A stretch of DNA of 64,000 nucleotides, from positions 930,001 to 994,000 of the forward strand of contig NZ_JAAIYO010000001.1 of the NCBI RefSeq assembly GCF_014930455.1, read 5' to 3'. The DNA comes from Corallococcus soli. GTDB lineage: Bacteria; Myxococcota; Myxococcia; Myxococcales; Myxococcaceae. Below the pieces are notes generated by a model. The model saw nothing but the letters and a program-made list of their open reading frames with translations. It did not search any database and had not been told where the DNA came from. Every line of letters begins with the position of its first letter. The first letter of the stretch is position 1. The position numbers were made by a program, and so were the translations under genes. This document shows positions 1 to 16,093 of this stretch, piece by piece.

Positions 1-655
1 CGCTCGACGCGAGCCCGAATGGGTTGCCAATGGCCATCACCGGGTCACCCACGCGCAGGCCGTCGGAGTCCCCCAGCTTCACGAAGGGCAGATTGCCGGA
101 CACGCCCTTCAACTGGAGCAACGCCACGTCCGTGAGCGCGTCGCGGCCCAGCACCTCCGCCTCGAACGCGCGCCCGTCCTCCAGCTTCACCCGGACGGTG
201 TCCGCGCCCTCCACGACGTGGTTGTTGGTGAGCACCAGGCCCGACGGGTCGATGACGAAGCCCGAACCCTGTCCCTGCTTCGGCGGCGCGCCGCCCCCAC
301 CGAAGGGACTCTGTCCCCCCGGCAGACCGAAGCGCTCGGCGAGCCCCGGGGGCAGGCCCCGCATGCCCATGGCGGGGCGGGCGCGCGCCTGCACCTCCAC
401 GTTCACCACCGCGCCCTTCACCGTGTCCACCAGCGGCGCCAGCGACGTGAGCGCCCCAGGCGCGGTGGACAGCGGGGGCGAATAGACGGCCGGCTCCACC
501 TTCGCACCCGAGGGCGCGGTGGCCGTCTTCAGCGACAGCGTGGGTTGCTCGGGCGGCGCCGTGTCCGGAGCAGGCTTGCAGGCCCCCAGCGCGACCAGGG
601 GCGTGAGCATGAGCGCGCGGGCAAGGCGGCGGCGGGACGGAAGCGTACGGACCAT
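1..655 (-). CDS. HtrA/DegP-like trypsin-fold protease lipoprotein, 3' truncated by window edge
   Basis: The 218 visible residues are the N-terminal part of an S1C-type periplasmic serine protease that degrades or refolds damaged envelope proteins. The start gives a signal peptide ending in a lipobox (LVALGAC), so the protein is probably lipid-anchored. A Pro/Ala-rich stretch follows, then a Gly-rich loop and the family motif TNNHVV with the catalytic His. TDVALLQL carries the catalytic Asp. The GNSGG serine motif and any PDZ domains lie beyond position 1 and cannot be checked. The gene is divergent from the response regulator at 1067. A 7-bp hairpin (CCGGAAG, 678-684, with 689-695) lies in its leader. 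The family assignment is firm; the number of PDZ domains is unknown. Confidence 0.9.
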   Translation of the reverse strand, partial: MVRTLPSRRRLARALMLTPLVALGACKPAPDTAPPEQPTLSLKTATAPSGAKVEPAVYSPPLSTAPGALTSLAPLVDTVKGAVVNVEVQARARPAMGMRGLPPGLAERFGLPGGQSPFGGGGAPPKQGQGSGFVIDPSGLVLTNNHVVEGADTVRVKLEDGRAFEAEVLGRDALTDVALLQLKGVSGNLPFVKLGDSDGLRVGDPVMAIGNPFGLASS

Positions 656-1066
656 CGTGCGTTCTCCTTGGTGGCGGCCGGAAGCAGCCTTCCGGGCGGA
701 AAGAGTCGGACCGGATGCGGTGGGCACCCTGGGAAGGAGGCAGCGGTCCCGTTCCACCAGCGACACCGGGAGCCACTGATGGCCCAGCTGCCTGGAAGGG
801 AGCTCAGAGGAGGAAGCCCCGCATCCGGTCCGACGCCTGGACCTCATTGCAGCCTCTGGGCCAGGACCCCCAGCCCCGTCCTCCGAGGGCGACCTGCCCC
901 GGGGCGCCCCGACGACGCGGGGCAAAGTGCCCCAGCCGGGGCATTTCTCCCGGGGGCAGCCTGCCCCACGCCCCATCCTGGTCCTTCGGCGGGTTCCCGG
1001 ACCTCCGGCGGTGGCACGCCGGATGCTCCAGTGCCCCTTCAACCCACCCTCCAGGAGAGCCCACCC
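656..1066. other. Divergent intergenic region with one sigma-54 promoter
   Basis: 411 bases without a convincing gene. It separates the HtrA-like gene (leftward) from the response regulator (rightward). It contains a hairpin at 678-695, a small GC palindrome near 927-942 (TGCCCC, 4-base loop, GGGGCA), and a sigma-54 type promoter at 1012-1027. The long reading frames crossing it are shadows: they lack ribosome-binding sites and protein-like composition. Confidence 0.6.
1012..1027 (+). promoter_or_regulatory. Candidate sigma-54 (-24/-12) promoter for the response regulator
   Basis: TGGCACG, four bases, then ATGCT matches the consensus TGGCACG-N4-TTGCW with a single mismatch. The GG (1013-1014) and GC (1025-1026) are exactly ten bases apart, as RpoN requires. 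Transcription would begin about 12 bases downstream, near 1038, leaving a short leader with GGAGAG at 1052-1057 before the ATG at 1067. No enhancer site was identified. Confidence 0.6.
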
Positions 1067-1528
1067 ATGGTGCACGAGCAGACGGAAGGGGCCGCGCGTG
1101 GCGCGGCCTGGAAGAACCCTTCGACGGCGCCGGAGCGGGCCCCCCGCATCCTCGTCGCGGATGATCAACGCGAGATGCGCACCCTCATCCGCAAGATGCT
1201 GGTGCGGCGCGGCTATGAAGTGATGGAGGCGGCGGATGGACCGGCACTGGTGCGCGTCCTCATTGAAGGGCTGACCGCGGACGAGTCGCGCGCGCCCGAC
1301 CTCATCATCACCGACGTGCGCATGCCGGGCTTCACCGGCCTGGAGGTGCTCGCCCGCCTGCGCCGCGAGCAGTGGGACACGCCCGTCATCCTCATCACCG
1401 CCTTCGGTGACGCGAAGCTGCACGGCGAGGCCGAGCGGTTGGGGGCCGCCTGCGTGCTCGACAAGCCGTTCGAGCTGGAGACGCTGCGGAGCGCGGTGGA
1501 GGCGGCGCTCTCGGTGGCCCGGGGCTGA
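1067..1528 (+). CDS. Single-domain response regulator (CheY-like receiver)
   Basis: A 153-residue protein made of one receiver domain (about 26-150) after a short disordered leader. The acidic pocket is D32/D33, the phosphoacceptor is D83 in TDVRMPG, and the conserved switch residues are T111 and K133 (DKPFE). There is no output domain, so it must act by protein-protein contact or in a phosphorelay. The ATG at 1067 is chosen because GGAGAG lies 9 bases upstream. The long upstream extension in the same frame has no start support and reads as antisense to the neighbour's leader. No kinase is adjacent. The sigma-54 promoter in front suggests control by an NtrC-type activator. Confidence 0.9.
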   Translation: MVHEQTEGAARGAAWKNPSTAPERAPRILVADDQREMRTLIRKMLVRRGYEVMEAADGPALVRVLIEGLTADESRAPDLIITDVRMPGFTGLEVLARLRREQWDTPVILITAFGDAKLHGEAERLGAACVLDKPFELETLRSAVEAALSVARG

Positions 1529-1594
1529 GGCGGCGTCGGACGGCGCGCGCTAAGCTGGTGTCGTCCGCGAAGTCGTCCCCTCGCAAGGAAGCCC

Positions 1595-2395
1595 ATGCGC
1601 CGCATGCCCTGGTCCCTGCCGTTGTCGCTCCTGTGCCTGGGGTGCGCGCCCGCGCAGCGACAGACGCCGGACGCGGGGCCCGCTGAAGGGGTGCCGCAGC
1701 GCCTGGTGGCGCGCATCGTCCACGCGTACCCGCACGACCCGCAGGCCTTCACGCAGGGCCTCCAGTTCCACCAGGGCCAGCTCTACGAGAGCACCGGCGA
1801 GGACGGCGACCTGCGGCGCATCTCGCTGGAGCAGGCCGCGCCGCTGTGGAAGCAGGACCTGCCGGACGTGTTCCCGGAGGGACTGGCCAGCGACGGCGAG
1901 CGCCTGTACCAGCTCACGTGGCAGGACGAGACGCTGTTCGTGTGGAACGGCACGCCGCCCGTGCAGGAGAAGCAGGTGGCGTACACGGGCGAGGGCTGGG
2001 GCCTGTGCTTCTGGCAGGGACAGCTGGTGCGCAGCGACGGCACGTCCACGCTGCGCTTCCACGACCCGAAGGACTTCCGCGTGAAGTCCCAGGTGAAGGT
2101 GACGTTGCAGGGCGTGCCGCAGGAACGGCTCAATGAGCTGGAGTGCGCGGAGGACGGCCTCTACGCCAACGTCTGGTACGCCGACCATGTCTTGAAGATC
2201 GACTACGCCACGGGCCACGTGCTGGCGGTCATCGACGCGTCGGCGCTGGTGCGGGCGGTGCGCGGACGGCTCCAGGGCAACGGCGGGGTGCTCAACGGCA
2301 TCGCGCTGGAGCCGGGCACCGGCCGCCTCTTCTTCACCGGCAAGCTGTGGCCCGACCTCTTCGAGGTGAAGCTGGAGCCCGCCGCCGCGCCGTAG
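1595..2395 (+). CDS. Glutaminyl-peptide cyclotransferase (glutamine cyclotransferase family), lipoprotein
   Basis: A 266-residue protein of the plant-type glutaminyl cyclase family (five-bladed beta-propeller). Such enzymes convert N-terminal glutamine of peptides to pyroglutamate. The signal peptide ends in a lipobox (LLCLGC), so it should face the periplasm or outer surface. Family landmarks are PHDPQAFTQGL, LYESTGEDG, LNELECAEDGLYANVW and GVLNGIALEPGTGRLFFTGK near the C-terminus. The length is normal for the family. It stands alone, convergent with the membrane hydrolase ending at 2403, with 7 bases between the two stops. Confidence 0.88.
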   Translation: MRRMPWSLPLSLLCLGCAPAQRQTPDAGPAEGVPQRLVARIVHAYPHDPQAFTQGLQFHQGQLYESTGEDGDLRRISLEQAAPLWKQDLPDVFPEGLASDGERLYQLTWQDETLFVWNGTPPVQEKQVAYTGEGWGLCFWQGQLVRSDGTSTLRFHDPKDFRVKSQVKVTLQGVPQERLNELECAEDGLYANVWYADHVLKIDYATGHVLAVIDASALVRAVRGRLQGNGGVLNGIALEPGTGRLFFTGKLWPDLFEVKLEPAAAP

Positions 2396-2402
2396 CGCCC
2401 CC

Positions 2403-2939
2403 TCAAGGGGCGTTGGCTGCATCCTGCCTGCCAAGGCGCCGCCGCACGGTCCGGGTGACCTCCGCGTCCCAGCGGGGTGAGAACAGCTCCACGAGGGTCC
2501 GCTGGAAGGGCACGGCACACGCCAGACAGGCCAGGGTCGCCGCCAGCCCGATGAGCGAGTTCTGCCACGAGGCCAGGTTCCACTGTCCGGACCAGGACCA
2601 CTCCCTCAGGCTCTGGGGCCAGAAGTAATGGATGGGCCAGCCGGGACCGCTGCCAGCGAGGTCGCACAGCAGGTGTCCATGGAATGCGGCCACCGACACC
2701 AGCGCCACGGCCGCGCGCCGCCGTGCCAGCGCGGCGCAGACCGTCATCGTGATGAGCGCTCCCACGTAGCCGTGAAAGATGACGTGGTGGTAGCGCGCAT
2801 AGAATTCTTCACCCGCGAGCAATGACAAGCCATCCAGGTCCGGCGCGAGCCCCGCGCAGGTGACGAGGATGCGGTCACGCCTTTCGCGCAGCCCCTGGGC
2901 CAGCAGCCAGGACAGTTCGGCGTGGACGATGGGACTCAT
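2403..2939 (-). CDS. Membrane-bound metal-dependent hydrolase (YdjM/DUF457-like)
   Basis: A 178-residue membrane protein. It opens with MSPIVHAELSWLLAQ, the signature of the YdjM/DUF457 family of predicted metal-dependent hydrolases. Further conserved acidic and His residues (APDLDG, YHHVIFHG, HGHLLCDLAGSG) would form the metal site. About four hydrophobic helices can be traced. The substrate is unknown. It is divergent from the NRPS-PKS; no clear Shine-Dalgarno is seen before the ATG at 2939, so the start is less certain than the family. Confidence 0.75.
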   Translation of the reverse strand: MSPIVHAELSWLLAQGLRERRDRILVTCAGLAPDLDGLSLLAGEEFYARYHHVIFHGYVGALITMTVCAALARRRAAVALVSVAAFHGHLLCDLAGSGPGWPIHYFWPQSLREWSWSGQWNLASWQNSLIGLAATLACLACAVPFQRTLVELFSPRWDAEVTRTVRRRLGRQDAANAP

Positions 2940-3035
2940 GGATGTGCGGAAGCCTACGGTGTTTCAGACCTGGCGGTCACCCGATGTGAAGGTTTCCGGG
3001 GCCGTGCGTTGAGAAGGAGGGGGCAATGACTCGTC

Positions 3036-11781
<8,746 letters not shown>

Positions 11782-11801
<20 letters not shown>

Positions 11802-12252
11802 GCGTCCGAAGGAGCCGGGCACCTGGAAGGCCGAACTGGAGCAGCGCTTCAACGCCTTCGTGTCCGCCTACGAACGGGGCAGCGTGGAGGCGCTGGGGGA
11901 GCTGTTCTGGCATGACGACGACATCGTGGTGGTGGGCACCCACTCCAACCTGCACTTCGTCGGCTGGGCCCAGGTCGAACATTCCTTCCGCGCCCAGTTC
12001 GGAAGCCTGAGCGAAATCCGGGTGACGCCGCGCTCCGAGCAGCTCTGGCACGGCGGCGCACCGCCTTCCACGATGGCGTGCCTCACGCTGCCCGCGATGG
12101 ACATCGCGTTGGTCGCGGGCGGCCGTCCCGTCACCTTCGAGGGCATTCGCGTGTCCTGCGCCTTCGAGCGCCGGGGCACGGAGTGGCGGATGGTCCAGAT
12201 GCACTGGTCGCTCCCGCGCACGGAGGTGCTCGTGGATCATCGCTACCGGTAA
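11782..12252 (+). CDS. SnoaL/NTF2-like (DUF4440-type) small protein coupled to the NRPS-PKS
   Basis: A 156-residue protein with the alpha+beta cone pattern of the NTF2/SnoaL superfamily: an N-terminal helical stretch (EQRFNAFVSAYERGSVEALGEL), WHDDDIVVVG, then a C-terminal sheet ending RRGTEWRMVQMHWSLPR. Members bind small hydrophobic molecules; some are cyclases or isomerases in polyketide pathways, others have no known activity. The ATG lies 20 bases inside the synthetase gene, so the two are almost certainly translationally coupled. Context suggests it acts on, or protects, the released product. The catalytic role is inferred only. Confidence 0.75.
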
Positions 12253-12258
12253 CGCCGC

Positions 12259-12492
12259 TCACCCCGGAGGCAGGGGCGCGCGGCGCGGCGTGCCCAGCAA
12301 CTCCAGCGTGCGCACCGCCACGTCCGCCAGCGTGGAGGCGCACGGCATGCAGCCCCCACCGCAACACGGAGGCCACTCGCCTTCCGGGTCGCGCAGCAGC
12401 GGGTACACGCAGCCCCGCAGGGACCCTGGCAGGCCCGCGTCCTCACAGGCCTGGCGCAGCGCGGCCTGCACGGTGGCATCCTTCACGTCCAT
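12259..12492 (-). CDS. Small Cys-rich protein with CCGGGCxPC motif
   Basis: 77 residues, convergent with the SnoaL-like gene (7 bases between ends). Five Cys cluster in the centre: a CC pair, then CMPC, inside PPCCGGGCMPCAS. Two more occur earlier (ACEDAG, RGCVYP). The spacing recalls the CCGxGCxPC motif of the oxidoreductase-like family and suggests binding of a metal or iron-sulfur ligand. No signal peptide is seen. The function is unknown. It might belong to the neighbouring biosynthetic locus but faces the other way. The ORF is short, but its composition is protein-like. Confidence 0.6.
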   Translation of the reverse strand: MDVKDATVQAALRQACEDAGLPGSLRGCVYPLLRDPEGEWPPCCGGGCMPCASTLADVAVRTLELLGTPRRAPLPPG

Positions 12493-12548
12493 CGTCCCTG
12501 CTTCCTAACCCGGCTCCCCCTCCCACCGCCCGTCGGCAGGATGTGCCC

Positions 12549-13649
12549 GTGTCCTCCGCTCCCCTGACCGCCTCCGCGCTGCTGCTCGTGGGACTCGCCG
12601 CCGGGTGCACCGGGCCTGGTCGGGCCGCTCCCGCGCCAGGAGACGACCCCACGGTGCGCCTGATGGACACCGCGCGAGCCTACGCGCGGACCCAGGGTTC
12701 CAGCCGGGCGCCTGTCTGCTCTCCGTCCGCCACGCTGTTGTCGTCCGGGACGTCGGGGCGGGGCATCGACCTGGAGCGGCTCCATGCGGCCGGGCACCGC
12801 GTCGTGGTCTGGACGGTGAATGACCTGCCCACGATGCAGGCCCTGCTCCGGCGCGGCGTGGACGGCATCATCAGCGACCGGCCGGATCTGCTCGCCCGGG
12901 CGGTGCGCGACTTCGACGCCAACGCGGACGGCACCCCAGGCGACCTGCTGGACGCGGAGGGCCTCATCGATCCGAGGCGCTTCGATGCGCAGGGCCACCG
13001 GGGTGCGCGGAGCCTGCGCCCGGAGAACACGCTGCCCGCCTTCGAGGCCGCGCTCGACCACCACATGACGACGTTGGAGCTGGACACCGTCCTCACCGCG
13101 GATGGCGTGCCCGTGCTCTCCCACGACCCGGACCTCTTCCCCACGAAGTGCCGGCACTCCGACGGGAGCCTGCTCACGGCTCCCGTCCCCATCGCGTCCC
13201 TCACCGTCGCGCGACTCCAGGCCGACTTCGTCTGCGACCGGCTCCTGGAGGACCGCCCCGAACAGACGAATGACCGCGCCCGCTCCCCGGAGGCGGTCGC
13301 CTTCGCCGCTCGCGCGGGACTCCCGGATGCCTATTCCGTGCCCACCCTGCGACAGGTGTTCGCCTTCGCGGCGAGCCAGTCAGACGCCGAGCACCTGGCG
13401 CGAAATCCGCTCCGCGCCCGGAACGCGGAGCGGGTCCGCTTCAACGTGGAGCTCAAGCGGACCTCCGCGAGGATGGACGTCGCTCCCGCCCACGGCGACG
13501 CGGTGGCCCAGGTCATCCTGTCCTCCGGGCTGACCGACCGCGTGGACGTGCAGTCCTTCGACGGGGGGGCCCTGCGCTTCGTGCAGGCCCGGCACCCAGG
13601 GCTGCGCACCGTCTACCTCCTGGAGCACGTCCCCACGGATGCTGGATGA
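12549..13649 (+). CDS. Glycerophosphodiester phosphodiesterase-like lipoprotein with permuted barrel order
   Basis: 366 residues from a GTG start chosen for GGCAGG 8 bases upstream and the lipobox it exposes (LVGLAAGC). GDPDs hydrolyse glycerophosphodiesters to glycerol-3-phosphate. Here the motifs that normally close the TIM barrel come first: VVVWTVND, then GVDGIISDRPDLL. Next is a loop resembling a calcium site (DANADGTPGD), and only then the opening motifs: GHRGARSLRPENT (catalytic HRG and E), LELDT, LSHDPDL, FNVELK, VQSFD and TVYLLE. The frame stops just after that strand, where a normal GDPD would run on to WTVND. So either the protein is circularly permuted or it is the remnant of a tandem-domain gene. 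It overlaps the next gene by ATGA. Confidence 0.8.
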   Translation: MSSAPLTASALLLVGLAAGCTGPGRAAPAPGDDPTVRLMDTARAYARTQGSSRAPVCSPSATLLSSGTSGRGIDLERLHAAGHRVVVWTVNDLPTMQALLRRGVDGIISDRPDLLARAVRDFDANADGTPGDLLDAEGLIDPRRFDAQGHRGARSLRPENTLPAFEAALDHHMTTLELDTVLTADGVPVLSHDPDLFPTKCRHSDGSLLTAPVPIASLTVARLQADFVCDRLLEDRPEQTNDRARSPEAVAFAARAGLPDAYSVPTLRQVFAFAASQSDAEHLARNPLRARNAERVRFNVELKRTSARMDVAPAHGDAVAQVILSSGLTDRVDVQSFDGGALRFVQARHPGLRTVYLLEHVPTDAG

Positions 13650-14293
13650 TGACGGGCCACGGCCCCGGGAGTGCCGACCTTTTGCGAACCATCGCCTTTG
13701 CCTGCGGGCTCCTGAGCCTGCTCATCCTGGCTGGCGCGGCCCTCGCGGGCGGCCTTGCCTATCCGGGGTATGACCACCTTCGGCAGTACATCAGCGAGCT
13801 GGGCGCGACCGGCGCGAACACCGGCCCGGCCGTCAGCTTCGCCTTCATGGCTTCGGGCGCGCTGCTGGCCGCCTTCTGGCTGATGTGCGCCGGCCTGTTC
13901 CCGAAGTCGCCGCCGCTGATCATCGGCTTCTGCCTCGGCGCGCTGAACGGCCTGGGCCTGTTCTTCGGCGGCGTCTTCCGCTGCGACTTCCAATGCTCGC
14001 TGGCGTCGCCCAGCAAGGCGGCGATGCTGCACGAGCTTCTCGGAGGGCTCGGCTATCTGGCGGGGATCGCCGGGGTCTTCGTGGTCGGCTTGACGATGCG
14101 GAGCTGCCCCGCCTTCCGCGGCCTGTTCCGCGTCGCGCTGGGGTGCGGCGTGCCGGCGGCCCTCGCGTTCTGGTGGATCCACCCCGCCTTCGAGTTCGAC
14201 GGCGCCGCGCAGCGGGTGGTCGAGCTGGCGCTGGCGGTGTGGACCGTGGCCGTCGCCCTCTCCGTCCGTCGCCCCGCTGAAGCCGTCGGATGA
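13646..14293 (+). CDS. DUF998 family integral membrane protein
   Basis: 215 residues with about six transmembrane helices. It has the family feature of a loop after helix 1 reading YPGYDHLRQYISELGATG, and FRCDFQC between central helices. The function of DUF998 proteins is unknown. The ATG overlaps the stop of the GDPD-like gene (ATGA), so the two should be co-translated. The codon pattern looks slightly less extreme than in the neighbours. Together with the abrupt end of the upstream gene, this leaves open that this gene arrived by transfer and replaced the end of its neighbour; that is inference. Confidence 0.8.
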   Translation: MMTGHGPGSADLLRTIAFACGLLSLLILAGAALAGGLAYPGYDHLRQYISELGATGANTGPAVSFAFMASGALLAAFWLMCAGLFPKSPPLIIGFCLGALNGLGLFFGGVFRCDFQCSLASPSKAAMLHELLGGLGYLAGIAGVFVVGLTMRSCPAFRGLFRVALGCGVPAALAFWWIHPAFEFDGAAQRVVELALAVWTVAVALSVRRPAEAVG

Positions 14294-14306
14294 GGGGCGC
14301 TACGAG

Positions 14307-14338
14307 CGCGCGGACCCGGGTGCTTCCAGGTCCGCGCG
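14307..14338. terminator. Bidirectional hairpin between convergent genes
   Basis: CGCGCGGACC (14307-14316) pairs perfectly with GGTCCGCGCG (14329-14338) across a 12-base loop. It sits between the stop of the DUF998 gene (14293) and the stop of the leftward protease gene (14367), the expected place for a shared terminator. No T-run follows, so it may work with Rho or only protect the 3' end. Confidence 0.5.
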
Positions 14339-14366
14339 GTCCTACGTCAGGTGGAGCAGGGGACGA

Positions 14367-15902
14367 CTACCGGCGCCACTTCTGCGCGCTGGTGCCGTTG
14401 CACTCCCAGAGCTGCAGCGGGGTGCCGCTGTTGGAGTTGCCGCCGGACACGTCCACGCACTTGTTGGCCTGGGGGTTCACCAGGTCGCCGGCGCCGGAGA
14501 GGACGAACTGCTGCGCCGGGTTGCCGGAGCAGGTGGCCAGCTGGATGGCCGCGCCGTTGTCACGCGAGCCCCACGCCACGTCCATGCACTTGCCGAAGGC
14601 GCGCACGGTGCCGTCCGACATGAAGGTCCAGCGCTGCGCGTTGGTGCCGTTGCAGTCCCACAGCTGCAGGCGGGTGCCGTCGTTCGTGTTGGAGTTCGGC
14701 ACGTCGATGCACTTGTTCGCCAGGCCGATGATGGGGCCGCCCGTGCCGCCGTTGCCCGAGGTGGTGAGCGACAGGCCGTACGCGCCCAGGATGGGGTTGA
14801 GCGGCTGGAAGAACGTGGTGCCGCCGGTGGAGCAGTTGCCGGAGCCGCCGGACGTCACGCCCTGCGCCTGGTTGCCGGACAGCCACGAGCCGCCGGAGTC
14901 ACCGCCCTCCGCGCACGCGTTCGTCTGGGTGAGGCCATACACGAGGCCCGCCGAGTAGCTGACCGTGGCGTTCTTCGCCTGGATGACGCCACAGCGCCAG
15001 CCGGTGGTGGAGCCCGAGCGACAGACGGACGCGTTGATGCCCGCCTCCTGCGCCCCGTGCACCAGCACGTTGCCGCCCGCGTAGTTGCTCACCCACGGCT
15101 GCGAAGCCCAGGAGCCGTTGGTGCGCACCCAGCCGTAGTCGCTGCCAGGCCACCGGGTCGCCACGACCGTGCCCTGGCCCACGCCGTTGAAGCCGCTGGT
15201 CCCCGTGCCCGGGCCGCCACAGTGGCCCGCCGTGACGAAGCCGCCCGCCACCGAGAAGCCGATGGAGCAGCGCGCGTTGCCCGGGTAGTACGCGTCACCG
15301 CCGCGCAGGTCGTACAGCGGCTTGAACTCCTCGCGCGAAGGCACCACGCGCACCGCGTCGCTCTTCACGCCCGCCTTCACCAGGAAGTCCGAGCCGCCCG
15401 TCAGCGCGGAGTCCTGCACCAGCACCACCACGCTGTTGGTGACGACGTCCACGTACCACGCATGCACGGTGCGGCCGGCCGAGCTGCCCGCGCGGTCCAG
15501 CTCCGCCTTCACCTGCTCCAGCTCCGCCTGCGTGTGCTTGACCTTCTGGGCCACCGCGCCCGCGCGCCGCACCAGGGTCGCGTCCGCGTCCGTGGTGACG
15601 CCCACCACCAACTGGCTGCCGTCCGCGTTCATCCACGCGCCGCCAAAGCGCTCACCAAGCTCCGCGCGCAGCGAGCCTTCCACCCGCACCGCCGCCGCTT
15701 CGGCCTGGAGCCGCCGCCGCGCGCCGTCCGCCGTGAGCCCCAGGTCCCGCTGCATCGCGGAGAGGATCTCCGGCGACGCGTCCATCGCGAACGCCGTGTC
15801 CTGCTGCGAGGAAGCCGCCAGCGCCACGGACGGAATGACACCCAGGGTCGCGCCAGCGAACAGCGCCGTCGCGGTGGAGAACAGACCGAAGCTCCGCTTC
15901 AT
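14367..15902 (-). CDS. Secreted streptogrisin/alpha-lytic-type serine protease with C-terminal ricin-like lectin domain
   Basis: 511 residues. A Sec signal peptide (cleavage near ALAAS) is followed by an alpha-lytic-type pro-region (about 40-200), probably needed for folding, and an S1E protease domain (about 201-380). The triad is visible: H227 in TAGHC, D255 in GSDYGW, S336 in GGDSGGS. A Gly/Thr linker leads to a beta-trefoil lectin domain (about 388-511) with three QxW-type repeats ending NAQRW, PAQQF and SAQKW. This architecture is typical of extracellular bacteriolytic or proteolytic enzymes, here fitting predation. The lectin module probably binds wall or surface glycans. It is transcribed alone, with an AT-rich upstream region. 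Confidence 0.95.
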   Translation of the reverse strand: MKRSFGLFSTATALFAGATLGVIPSVALAASSQQDTAFAMDASPEILSAMQRDLGLTADGARRRLQAEAAAVRVEGSLRAELGERFGGAWMNADGSQLVVGVTTDADATLVRRAGAVAQKVKHTQAELEQVKAELDRAGSSAGRTVHAWYVDVVTNSVVVLVQDSALTGGSDFLVKAGVKSDAVRVVPSREEFKPLYDLRGGDAYYPGNARCSIGFSVAGGFVTAGHCGGPGTGTSGFNGVGQGTVVATRWPGSDYGWVRTNGSWASQPWVSNYAGGNVLVHGAQEAGINASVCRSGSTTGWRCGVIQAKNATVSYSAGLVYGLTQTNACAEGGDSGGSWLSGNQAQGVTSGGSGNCSTGGTTFFQPLNPILGAYGLSLTTSGNGGTGGPIIGLANKCIDVPNSNTNDGTRLQLWDCNGTNAQRWTFMSDGTVRAFGKCMDVAWGSRDNGAAIQLATCSGNPAQQFVLSGAGDLVNPQANKCVDVSGGNSNSGTPLQLWECNGTSAQKWRR

Positions 15903-16032
15903 CGGGTCCTGCCTTTCGTGCTGCGGGGAGGCGGGAAGGCAAACCCGATTGAGCCCTGAAGGTCAATCAATTCAAGGAATAGTAAAAATCTCTGACATAT
16001 TTGCGGCATCGAAGAAAGTGCCCGCAAAGAGA

Positions 16033-16067
16033 ATGGCCCGGTGCGCCACAAGAGCGCACCGGGCCAT
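16033..16067. terminator. Strong hairpin terminator after the polysaccharide lyase gene
   Basis: A perfect 14-bp stem: ATGGCCCGGTGCGC (16033-16046) and its complement (16054-16067), with a 7-base loop. It lies 27 bases beyond the stop of the leftward lyase gene. Read leftward, it is followed by a T-rich stretch, so it should terminate that gene and insulate the protease promoter at 15.9-16.0 kb. Confidence 0.75.
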
Positions 16068-16093
16068 GGACTTGCTTCGGTCTCAGGGGAAAG

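Noticed and set aside
218-1066. N-terminal extension of the response regulator back to 218
   Set aside because: No start signal, low-complexity Arg/Pro-rich sequence, and it runs antisense to the HtrA-like gene and through its own sigma-54 promoter.
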